This document shows, piece after piece, positions 55,011-64,000 of a DNA stretch of 64,000 nt. Numbering within the stretch: position 1 is the stretch's first letter; each line of letters opens with the position of its first letter. The notes below the pieces were generated by a model. It ran no database searches, had not been told where the DNA came from, and worked only from the letters and a program-made list of their open reading frames with translations. Both the position numbers and the translations under genes were made by a program. This DNA is from Pegoplata infirma (taxonomy: Eukaryota; Arthropoda; Insecta; Diptera; Anthomyiidae). Location: contig OY992537.1 of the NCBI GenBank assembly GCA_963921195.1, positions 129,230,694 through 129,294,693 of the forward strand, in the 5' to 3' direction.

Positions 55011-56331
55011 CCCAGTAAAAACTTCTATTACCAAGTAATGAGGTTTTCGCCTTCAAATAGATGGTGGTAGCTAGTTACTATGTTGGTGAAACACTCATTA
55101 TTTTAACATGGCGATGTCATTGGAGTAATGACCGCATACCCACTCGCTTACGAGAATGCTACTGAAAAACTACATACATTAGTACCACAAATAATAAGCT
55201 ACTAGTAGCCCAAAAATAACTCGTTACCCACTACTTACAAAAATGCTACCAAATAACAGCATACATTAGTCCCAAAAATAAGTAGCTACCAGTTGCTCAA
55301 AAATAACTCGTTTCCCACTCCTTACAAAAATGCTACCAAATAACAGCTTTTGATTCTTTTAATAAATTTTTAACTTGGGGCAACTTCCACCAATATGAAA
55401 TTGAACAAGTTCATGTTGAACGCGTTTATTTCAAGAGCAACCAAGCGGGCAAATGCGGAAATGGAAATGATCCAATGTGCCAACGGAACCAATGTTTACG
55501 TTGATATCCTTCCCTCCAAATGTTTGATTGTAAAATTCAAATATTACAGGACCGAAAATATATCTTGGACCTCGTAGAAAGGGACATTTGGCTACTTAGG
55601 ACATTACCAATAACAAATATACAGAAGCGACTGCTGCTCAGCCAATGGAAACCGCATTAAACACCATCTTAAGTCTATATAAGAGTGAGTTAGGTTTTAA
55701 GGGAAATACTGTCTGTGATGGTTTTTTACCATTTTACCGGCTTTAACATAATTTAAACAACAAGGCAAAAAAAGTTAAATTAAAATTTGGAGAACACCAC
55801 AAAATTTCTAGAAAAAACAATAACAATTTAGAAAAATCCAATTAAAATCCAGAAAACTTCAATAGAAGTTATGTAAAGACTAATTAAGGCTCATAAATCA
55901 CGATCAAGTGTCAGCTAGATCCAGTTTTCTGAATATCAATTTGGTTTTCTAAACTTTTTTTTGCCTTGTCCCAATTTTAATCAGAATTCCTGAATTTCTG
56001 TTAACAGAGCTTTATTAGAAAAAGTAGATAAATGTTAATCTTTTTTAAGCTAAATGTGCAAGTTCTTTCTAAATTTTCTTTAGCATTTTTTTAATTTCAT
56101 TAAAAAAAAAATATTTAGACAACTTATCAGATATTTTACATCGTATTTACCAGTAACCTGTTCTATATCAGGTTATCGGTAACTCATTATTTATTAACAA
56201 CATGTAACCGGTTTTGTATTAGGCTATCGGTAACTCATTATTTGTTAACAAGAAGTAATCGAGCAGGTAACGATCCCTCATTACATAGAATGCAGGCGGT
56301 AATGGGGACTTATTACCAAGTTTTTACTGGG
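55011..56331. mobile_element. TIR element (CCCAGTAAAAACTT ends)
   Basis: CCCAGTAAAAACTTCTATTACC and GGACTTATTACCAAGTTTTTACTGGG are inverted, with AA flanking both sides. The ends resemble the CCCAGCAAAACTT family (same CCCAG start, TTACCAA motif), so the two are probably related families. Interior: triplicated 'GTAGCTACCAGTTGCTCAAAAATAACTCG' blocks at 55195-55330, and a GGTAACTCATTATTTRTTAAC repeat at 56175-56245. One 60-codon open frame (55395-55577) has no recognised similarity. Confidence 0.75.
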
Positions 56332-56333
56332 AA

Positions 56334-56545
56334 GGTTGATATTTCCATGCAAATGAATGATTTTTGTCAATAGTCTTACAATATCTTTCATTTTCAATAT
56401 TTATATGATATTTTCAAATAAATAAATTTGCAAACAAAACGACATAAATTGTTTTTGCATATTTTAAAGAATAAGCATATTTTTTAATTTTTCAACTTTA
56501 AATGCATATTTATTTGCAACTTTTAAATGCATATCGTCACCACAA
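56334..56545 (+). repeat. ATGCATATT unit head and body
   Basis: GATATTTCCATGCAAATG, TTTTTGTCAATAGTC, TTTGCATATTTTAAAG, TTTAAATGCATATTT. Confidence 0.7.
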
Positions 56546-57933
56546 ATGCAAAACAACGTAACAACACTTTTTAGAATTTTACAGGAGAAGCAAAAAACGT
56601 TATTAAATGAAAAATATTTGCAATATAAAAGACTTTTGTGAAGTGTTAGCTTAAAAAACAGCGATAAATCCATTTCTGAAATAAAAAAGTCGTTTTTGTT
56701 AATATTTTTTGAGATATGTGGGTTACGTTTTTCGTGGAATCGTATTTTGTAAACCAAAACGACGTAACATCACAAAGTTGAATAAATTGCTAATTTTTTA
56801 GAAATAATGCAGCCATTCAGTAAGTATTGGACCGAGAGCCATGAAATTTGTAGTGGTTATAGCTAACGTATTTTCGAGCTTAAGTTTGGAAGTTGGAGTC
56901 CAGCGGTTGAACGGGGGAGGCAGCAGAACCCCCTAAAGTAGGGCACCTTTTGTATACGAACACTTAAAACCATTGCCATTTTTTTTTTGTCTGTTATCAT
57001 ATTTCTTTAAAAAAATATATGCGGACAATGTGCTAGTAGCGGCCTAAAAACCCTCTTTAGTGCGTGTGGTTATCTCTTATACTTTCCGAGACAGAACCAT
57101 TTTAAAATTTATAATTTAAAAATTTTACCGATCCGGCTCCAGTTTTTTGCTAATAGCAAAGCCGCATTTATTCCAATTTATTTTAAACTAATTTCATTTG
57201 AAAACTATATAGAGTTCTGATTTAAAAAAAAAAAACAACAAACCGATATCTTGTTTTAGTCCGAAAATACATTATTTTAAAGTTAAAAATTAAAAAAAAT
57301 ACGTACCAACACTCTTTTGACTCTAGATAAAAAGTTTCGTTCAGAACAAGTTGATTGTTTTTACTAGTTTGAAAGCTCGTGTAGATGAGTTTAAATTAAA
57401 AATAAAATTCGAGGTTTAAATATTGCGTCCGCCAGCACCATCCAAAATTGGCCTAATTTTGGCTGCCGCCTTTTTTTTTCCTTATAGTAAGGAAAATAAC
57501 CCATTTTTTAGTTAAATTTAACTAAATTTTATGAAAATTCATGAATTTCTTTTTCAGTTTAGTAGTATCCTCGGGACAGTTAGAGAGATGAAAGTTAATT
57601 TTATAAAAATTTCAATTTGTATGGATGCTCCCTTCGGGAGTAACGAGAAGGAGTAGAACTGTTAGGAAAAATATTGGGTTCTACAAATGAATGGGGGTCA
57701 ATCTTCCATTGAACTTTTTTAAAAGCGACCCCGAGGCAATCGTTGGTGCTTTTTTACCCTTTACCGCCACTTTTTTGCCAAAACAATTGCCTAGGAGTCG
57801 CTTCTAGAGGGGTGCAATGTAACCAAACCCCCATTCATTTTTACAACCCAACATAGATTTAAGCATTCATGATTTCAAAATTTTAGATTTTTTTCCATTC
57901 GTTTTTGGTTCTTAAACATTTTAAATGATTTAA
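56546..57933. other. Mixed repeat debris, no gene seen
   Basis: 57590-57850 is a very diverged relative of family B (GAATGGGGGTCAATCTTCC, AACCCCCATTCATTTTTAC, GCGACCCCGAGGCAATCG). 56800-57060 is GC-richer, with TTGAACGGGGGAGGCAGCAG; nothing recognisable. Confidence 0.4.
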
Positions 57934-58081
57934 TACCATATTCGCATTCATTAAAACTAGATACATTTTTCGTTTTTCCTATACATTTTATCTGTCAAAA
58001 TAAAACGGCGTTTAAATTTGACGTTTTAACGCATGGAGAAAACGATTAAATAAACTAGTTTAAATGAATGCGAATATGGTA
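57934..58081. mobile_element. 148-bp MITE with TAA target duplication
   Basis: Ends TACCATATTCGCATTCATT and AATGAATGCGAATATGGTA are inverted (27-bp TIR with one indel), flanked by TAA (57931-57933, 58082-58084). The inner CTAG / CGTTTT words are also symmetric. Typical of PIF/Harbinger-size MITEs. Confidence 0.85.
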
Positions 58082-59313
58082 TAATATCTTCAATATCTTC
58101 AAAAACAAAACTTAAGCATTTGCTTTGCATCTTTCAAAAAAAAAAACTTCGAGATCTTCAAAAATTTTTAAAAAAACCTTTATACTTAACATTTTTTATA
58201 TAAAATCTTTCAGATTTTATAAAATACTTAAGAGTTCTTAAAAAATGTAAGGGTTTATCAACATATTTAAAGAATTTTGCTGTAGTAAAGATCCAAAAAA
58301 ATTAAAGTTTTGATCTCACTTGGTTAAAAAAAATATTTAGAACCCGAAGGTTTCTTTATAAGAAAACGGGCCCTGTATGATTTTTTTTTGGTAACTTAAA
58401 GTTTTACCTCAGAATCAAAGGGTTGGCTTTGGAAAGAAAATTTTGAGGTTTAAAATTTTTTTTTAAGTTCTTGAAATTGGTTTTGGTATAGGAAAAGTTT
58501 TAGGAAGAAACGATACATTTTTAAAAAATCTGTGTATTCTTAGGAAAAACTTTCCAATTGAACTGGTAAATTACACAGAATTTGAAACAGGATTCGAAAA
58601 ACCTGCGGATCTAGCTATTTTCATTTACAAAAAAAAAAAATACCCCACGGAGTTACTGTTAAAAAAAAACACATTTTAAAATTCAATTTCTCAAAACTAA
58701 TTTTAAATAGAAGCTACGTTCTTTTTAAACAAAGGCAAACATTATGTCAATTTGATTACCAAAAAAAAAATTTTACTACAACTGGAAAGTTTTGTTTACT
58801 TTTTGTATTAAAAATTTCCAGCTGTAGTAAAAATAGTAAAAAAGAGTAGATTGTCGTTACGTAATCGAACGGACCTAATAAAATAAATTAAAACAAAAAT
58901 ATTTGGTTAAAAAATCGATAAATTTAAAAAAAATTATACAATTTTGAAAAAATTTAAAAGATAAATTTTTTTAAAATTTTATGTAAATTTTAATCTGAAA
59001 TATATATTCAATTTGTATGGTATAAATATTTATGCGATTTCAATATATAAAAATATATTGAAATATATTAATATTTGCTCGATTACATATAAATTGTGTG
59101 TGTAACACTGCTGTTACGTTGTTTTGGTTTATGAAATGCATGCACTTGCTGATACGTTTTTTTGTTTATTGTTAATAAATTCGCAATTTTTGAACTTTGA
59201 CTTCCAAAATTTTCCAGAGACATGTAGTTTAGTCAAATGCATCATAATCAATCAAAAACTCGATTTTGATTTTTTTGTTGTTACGTTGTTTTGCATTTAA
59301 GGTGACGATATGC
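58082..59313. other. AT-rich interval with one hairpin, no gene seen
   Basis: 58763-58828 forms a hairpin (TTTTACTACAACTGGAAA / TTTCCAGCTGTAGTAAAA, 18-bp stem with one G-T-type mismatch). The rest is low-complexity. Around 59100 and 59280 the phrase GTTACGTTGTTTTG is directly repeated. Confidence 0.45.
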
Positions 59314-60146
59314 TGCCACATTTGGCCAATCTAGCACGACAAAAATCCAAAAAAAAAAGTTCCCCGATTTTCATGATATGTTTGTATGTATTATAGAACA
59401 TTCCTAATAGCACAGAAATAATCATATAAGATCGGTAATTCTGTTCGTTACTAACAGATGGGTGCATAAATTTGCATCTTGTAAAATCCTGTAACTAGTG
59501 TTCATAATTTCGCGTAAATTAAGTCGAGTTTAAACTGTTGTAACTTTTGAACAAAAAGAGATATTTATCCACTCTTTTTTGATAATTTTAAAGGATATTT
59601 TAATGCTTTAAGTCATATCTTTTCTTTGTTTTTGAAATAATTTTTCCTATTTTTGATTAAATTTTTAACAAAATACTAATTTTTGAAAAGAAAATTATAT
59701 ATTTATTTTTTTTGATGGAATAGAACTTTTGTATTTGGTCCGTATTGGTCGCCGGACTTTTTCAGATATATTGACCAATATCCATAGTACTTATTTCTGC
59801 GGCTAACTTTTGCGACCGTCTGCGACGCCGACTACAGTGGGGCGATATGTAAACCTTGTTTTTACATATTTTTTAAACATATTTTAAAAAAGTAGGCGTG
59901 TCAGTTGTCTGACCGCCCCCTTTTTTTGTGATATTATTTCTACAGTCATTGAGAGTATATATACCAAATTGAAAGAAATTATAACCAAAATTAAAAATTT
60001 AAAAAAAAAAGTGGGCGTGGCCCTTAACTGGCCTCCCACATTTTTCATAATGTTATTTTCGAAGTCAAAACGAACATTTATACCGAATTTCAAGTCAATA
60101 TAATTAAAATTGAGTTTTTGTCGTCCTAGATTGGCCAAATGTGGCA
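59314..60146. mobile_element. TIR element (TGCCACATTTGGCCAATC ends)
   Basis: A 32-bp inverted repeat with one mismatch: TGCCACATTTGGCCAATCTA continuing to ACGACAAAAA. The interior includes AAAAGTGGGCGTGGCC-type words also seen near 61805. 833 bp. The 102-codon minus-strand frame in it is not recognisable. Confidence 0.8.
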
Positions 60147-60235
60147 CTGTGTGCTGGCATAAAAATGCAAATAAAATTAACTTTAAAATCACAAAGGCAA
60201 CTGGGCGTATGATTTATATTAATTACTAGGCCAAC
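60147..60235 (+). repeat. ATGCATATT unit end with terminal motif
   Basis: GGCATAAAAATGCAAAT, AAATCACAAAGGCAACTGGG, then GGCGTATGATTTATATTAAT and TACTAGG, the same end and head junction as at 54099-54120. Confidence 0.55.
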
Positions 60236-60372
60236 CAAAAAAAAAGCAAATGCATCTTTTTCATTTCAAAAGATAAATCAATTTAGATTAAACACAAATT
60301 CTGATCATGAAAAACTAAAGAAAATAAGCTTCAGTTGTTAGAGCTTTTTTTTGCTTATTTTGGCAATAACTG

Positions 60373-60963
60373 CACAGAAAATAATATTGAGAAAAACAAT
60401 TTGAGTAATCACTTGTTTAAATTTTTAAATAAGATTTGAGTAATTTTTTAATTGACGCAATTAAAAATTTACTCAAAAACTAAAAAAAAAATTTGAGTAA
60501 ATAATTTAATACAAAATTTAATAATTTTTTTTATTTTTTTTTATTCTCTTCGTGTTTTGAATTCTCGTTTAGTTTATAGTTTTTTGTGTATGTATATGAA
60601 AGTTTGAAATCATCTTTATGAAATTTTCCAATGTATTCAAGACATTAATATATTTGGTAAAGTTTAAAAAATCATTTTTTTTCGAAAAAAAATGTGAAAC
60701 TTTTTTAAACTTTTTAAAAAAATAAATTGATAAATTTTGAGTAAATTTTTACTTGGCACAATTACAAAGTTACTTAAAAAATTTAAAAAAATTTAATTAA
60801 ATTTTTAATAGTATACATTAAAAACTTTTTAGTACGCATTTAATAATTTTTTATTAAAAATTTACTCAATACTATTAAATCGTTTACTGGTGCAAAATTG
60901 AGTAATTTTTTTACTCAATAGTATTAAAAATTTGCTCAAATTTTTTATTTATTTTTTTCTGTG
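60373..60963. mobile_element. CACAGAAAA-type MITE
   Basis: Ends CACAGAAAATAATATTGAG and 'TTTATTTTTTTCTGTG', each flanked by TG. The interior has AAAATTTACTCAA and TTGAGTAAATTTT words in both orientations. Related to 17624-18127. Confidence 0.65.
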
Positions 60964-61904
60964 TGCTTATTTTTGCTTATTTTACGTTTATTGGCTGGTT
61001 TTTTTTTTGCTTTTTCATCTATTTTATTGGCTTATTTTTGCTTTTTTAAAGCTTTTTTTATGCTTATTTTTGAATTATTAGCTTATTTAAGCTTTTATGT
61101 TTCTTTAATAACACTGTGCTACACCAAAAAAATGCAGGGGTTCTCATATGAAAATTCGGGTTGGTTGGAGTCCATAGAGTACTGATATACTCATAGTTTT
61201 TCTGGATCACTTCGTTAAGTACGTTTTTTATTGGCAAATGTGTTGAAAAACGGCAATTCTTAAATTACAATTTTAAAAAATTATTTCTTTGTTAATGTGC
61301 AACCGATTTTCGATTTTATGGATTTTTTTGAAAGGTATAAGTCATACCTTTCAAACAAAACAAAAATATTAAAAATCGATCAAGAATTGGCTGAGCAACG
61401 ATCGTTAAAGTTTAAAAAACCCCAATTTTTTGAAAAATTTGTGATATTCTTTATACTCTTAGTTGAAAGTGCATCATTAGACAATTTTTTTTATATTTTT
61501 GTAAAAAAGTATAGTAAAGTAGCTTTCCAAAACACCAAAAAACATAACAATCGGCTAAAAAATGAATGAGTTATGCTAAGTTTTGTGATAGGACATTTGT
61601 AATTTCTTTCAGAAATGCATGTAATTCAGGTATTATTCATAAATCTTATTGCTAGTTGTAATTTTATGTACCTATGCATATAAACAAGAGATGGTAACAT
61701 AATTAGATTTGTGCGTGATTGACAAATGATCACAAGTGAGCGTGATTGAAAATCAATTTTACTCACGTGGTTGCGAGTGAGTGGCAGTGTGAGTGGAATA
61801 AAAAAATGGGCGTGTCAGTTGCTTCTAAATCCCATTTATAATGTTTTGGTTTTGTTTGAAAAATATGAGTGTTACTTCTTAAACAAAACAATATTGAGAA
61901 TCGA
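60964..61904. other. Repeat debris, no gene seen
   Basis: 60965-61100 is a TTATTTTTGCTTATTTT-like low-complexity run that leaves a hydrophobic open frame (MCLFLLILRLLAG...), an artefact. AACACTGTGCTACACC at 61111 is a variant of the 45146 end. 61700-61800 carries GTGAGCGTGATTG / CACGTGGTTGCGAGTGAG. Confidence 0.4.
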
Positions 61905-62125
61905 TTAAAAACAGGCTAAGGTGCGCTTGTTTAAGTAAAAAACCCTTTTTTGAAGAGTTATACCTGCAACATTTTTATGACAGAAAAAGCTGTGCGCTTG
62001 CAAACATGTTTTTTTAAAACGAAATTGCTAAAATTGTGGGATCATTTGATGGAAATTTTACCTGTTTATAAATATACATGTGAGGCATTCCACACCAAAT
62101 GTTCAGTGAGAAAAAAATTGTGTAC
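61905..62125 (+). repeat. Outer inverted repeat, left arm
   Basis: AACAGGCTAAGGTGCGCTTG, ATACCTGCAACATTTTTATG, GGAAATTTTACCTGTTT and GGCATTCCACACCAAATG are the inverse of blocks at 63790-64000. Confidence 0.8.
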
Positions 62126-62174
62126 CAAAATTTTTTCAATGGGTCCCGGGTAAAAAATTTTTTTGTATAACTAC

Positions 62175-62460
62175 GGTGAGATTTCCATGCAAATGCATGT
62201 TTTTTGTCGAAAGCCTTTATCTTTCCGAATCAAGAGATTTGCATTAAATGGCATCGATTTTTTTTCGCATATTTTGCATATTTTGGTGAAAATACATATT
62301 TTTGAATATTTTGATTTTAAATGCATATATTGTGCATATTTCGAACTTTTAAGTGCATATTATTGCATATTTTGGCATAAATTAGCAAAAACACAAATTG
62401 AAAATAATTTTTTTCAAAAACTATTTTAAATTTTAAAAATTTATTTTGAAAATCAGAAAA
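62175..62460 (+). repeat. ATGCATATT unit
   Basis: GAGATTTCCATGCAAATGC, TTTTTTGTCGAAAG, CTTTCCGAATCAAGAGATTT, GCATCGATTTTTTTTCGC, then TTTTAAATGCATATATTGTG and AAACACAAATTGAAAAT. The overall order is identical to 13924-14193. Confidence 0.8.
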
Positions 62461-62839
62461 ATTACTTTTTTTTTCTTTTTAATTTTTTTTTAAAGATTTT
62501 CTTAATTTAAAAAAAAAAAAAATCTTGCTAGACAAACATCTAATCTTTAAAAAAAAATTACAAAAGTGGCCGGATTTTTAATAAATTGACTTTTTTAAAA
62601 AATGGAAAATTTCAGAACGGGTTCTGAAAATTTTCCAAAAAAAATTTAATCGATAGCCGATACGAAACTATACAAGAATGTAAATTTTTGAGATTTTGGT
62701 GCATTTCGTTTTTATTTGATATATATTTAAACAAGGCAACTTGACACAAACTTGACCATTTTTCCAATATTTGACCACGCCTCCTAAGCCCAGTTTTTGA
62801 AAAATTGAACAACCAAAAACGTAATTTTCTTAGCTCCAT

Positions 62840-63000
62840 ATATGAGGCATTCCACACCAAATGTTCGGCAAAAAAAAAGTTGTGTCGTGTCAATATGAAA
62901 TCATTTTCAAAGTATTCGCTCTTAGGGTACTATTAAATAACAAAAATAAAATTTAAGTTTTTTCAAAAAGTAGCCTTGTAGGCGTGGTCAAAAATTGAAA
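62840..63000 (+). repeat. Inner inverted repeat, left arm
   Basis: TATGAGGCATTCCACACC, AAAGTATTCGCTCTTAGGG, AACAAAAATAAAATTTAAG and CCTTGTAGGCGTGGTCAAA match the inverse of 63594-63760. Confidence 0.8.
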
Positions 63001-63389
63001 ATATCTAAATTTTTTGCCTAAGCATCTTTACTTCAATATTTATGCAAATTAAATGAAACACAGTAAAGTCTTAAAGACAAAAGCTGTTTATAGATTTTTG
63101 AATGGGCTATCAATTAAAAAAATAAAAATTGGAACATTTTCAGAAGAAGTTCTGAATTTTTTAAATTTAAGCTTAAACTTTATTTATCAAAAAACATTCC
63201 GCAATTTTATTTGTTTTTTATTAAAAAAAAAAAAAAGTTAAAGGAATTTTCTATCTGATCTGAAATTTTTAGAGATGTGTTTTGCCTTGTTTTCGAGAAA
63301 TCAAAATTCAAAAATTGCAGCACGCTTATTTTATACAATAATGGTATTTAAAACGTGTGCGTATGAGTAATATCAATACTTAAAAAATA

Positions 63390-63580
63390 TTTTAAGAGGC
63401 GATGGTAGCGTGAGTGAGTTTTTAATAACGATTACGCACGCTCATGAAAGAAAAATTTTTGTCACGGACGATATTTTATTTTGCTCACGCTCATTCACGC
63501 ACACGTGAGTAGAAAAAAATAAGTTACGGTCACGGTTTTTTTCTTTCATTAGCGTGCGTGATCGTGAATAAATACTCAGG
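63390..63580 (+). repeat. Cluster of GTGAGCGTGAG / CACGTGAG motifs
   Basis: GCGTGAGTGAG, ACGCACGCTCATG, TTGCTCACGCTCATTCACGC, ACACGTGAGTAG and TTAGCGTGCGTGATCGTG. The same motif class appears at 5360-5440, 15540-15640, 24330-24600, 34860-35100 and 61700-61800. Confidence 0.6.
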
Positions 63581-63593
63581 CAAGCAAGTTTGA

Positions 63594-63760
63594 TATTTTC
63601 AATATTTGACCACGCCTACAAGGCCCACTTCTTGAAAAAAACTTAAATTTTATTTTTGTTATTTATTAGTACCCTAAGAGCGAATACTTTGCAAATGATA
63701 TCCCATTGAAACCACTATGGTTTTTCTGTAGTGGAACTGTTGGTGGGGAATGCCTCACAT
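63594..63760 (-). repeat. Inner inverted repeat, right arm
   Basis: TTTGACCACGCCTACAAGG, CTTAAATTTTATTTTTGTT, CCCTAAGAGCGAATACTTTG and GGAATGCCTCACATGG, the inverse of 62840-63000 with a ~45-bp insertion near 63690-63740. Confidence 0.8.
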
Positions 63761-63789
63761 GGCTATCCATACAACCCATTTAAAAATTT

Positions 63790-64000
63790 ACGGTTCACAT
63801 GTTTTTTTGTTTCGCTGAACATTAGGTGTGGAATGCGTCATACGTATATTTAAAAATAGGTAAAATTTCCATCAAATTATCCCACAATTTTACCAATTTC
63901 GTTTCAAAAATGTCAAATGTTTTTTGTCATAAAAATGTTGCAGGTATAAATCTTCAAAAAAGGTTTTTTACTTAAACAAGCGCACCTTAGCCTGTTTTCA
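63790..64000 (-). repeat. Outer inverted repeat, right arm, cut by window end
   Basis: Runs TGAACATTAGGTGTGGAATG, GGTAAAATTTCCATCAAATT, CATAAAAATGTTGCAGGTAT, AAGCGCACCTTAGCCTGTTT to the last base; the element must continue beyond the window. Confidence 0.8.

Noticed and set aside
55395..55577. 60-codon frame with balanced composition inside the CCCAGTAAAAACTT element
   Set aside because: More protein-like than most, but too short, with no recognised motif, no splice pair and no second copy to test it; left as unassigned interior.
60961..61185. Membrane-protein-like frame (MCLFLLILRLLAGFFFAF)
   Set aside because: A T-rich low-complexity tract encodes Phe/Leu by composition; it begins at the edge of a MITE.

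Overview
This is AT-rich, intron-dense animal DNA. It carries one recognisable host coding exon, and almost everything else is nested mobile-element and repeat debris. Near the left end, on the minus strand, a 39-codon exon starts MDPQQQFCLKWNSYSSNLA and ends at a clean GTAAGT donor. It is the start of a BTB (POZ) domain and matches what I know of chinmo (chronologically inappropriate morphogenesis), a BTB-zinc-finger regulator of neuronal temporal identity and stem-cell sex identity in flies. With INE-1/DINE-1-like interspersed repeats, this points to a dipteran with a repeat-rich genome, probably a higher fly. Transcription runs right to left, so the rest of the BTB domain and the zinc fingers lie off the left edge. 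The window is the 5' part of chinmo: a 5'UTR with two upstream ORFs, then about 60 kb of upstream intron and/or intergenic DNA.

Layout. 1-2.4 kb: a repeat, then the chinmo exon (1590-2374). 2.8-3.6 kb: a 21-bp minisatellite folded into a palindrome. 4.4-7.7 kb: three-level nested transposons with a roughly 1.56-kb near-palindrome. 9-14.2 kb: INE-1-like copies, a TIR element with a tRNA-like core, and two copies of a 'GGGGCATTCCATG' element, one between perfect 325-bp inverted arms. 17-20 kb: small TIR elements and a hAT-like element. 21-26.7 kb: hairpins, a hAT-like element with a perfect 8-bp target duplication, and a perfect 91-bp-arm palindrome. 28-31.3 kb: a decayed, orientation-switching array of about 21-25 bp motifs. 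33-36.4 kb: two more hAT-like elements, one inside the terminal repeat of another. 37-44 kb: 3-bp-TSD TIR elements and a large nested inverted repeat. 45-52.3 kb: a stack of elements including a satellite with a period near 145 bp and a 5'-truncated non-LTR retrotransposon. 53.6-64 kb: a decayed array of ATGCATATT-rich units with further insertions, ending in an inverted repeat cut by the window edge.

No complete protein gene is present. The short ORFs across the window are mostly chance or repeat-derived. Apart from the chinmo exon, the only sequences with protein-level support are the reverse-transcriptase remnant (50940-52142) and, much more weakly, a 59-bp exon-like stretch at 53101-53159. 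Three short tracts look less repetitive and carry splice signals (8577-8843 minus, 44760-44850 minus, 53101-53159 plus). I list them as candidate exons only. No database search or folding program was available: repeat families, target duplications and palindromes were aligned by eye, and superfamily names are inferences from terminal sequence and target-site length.
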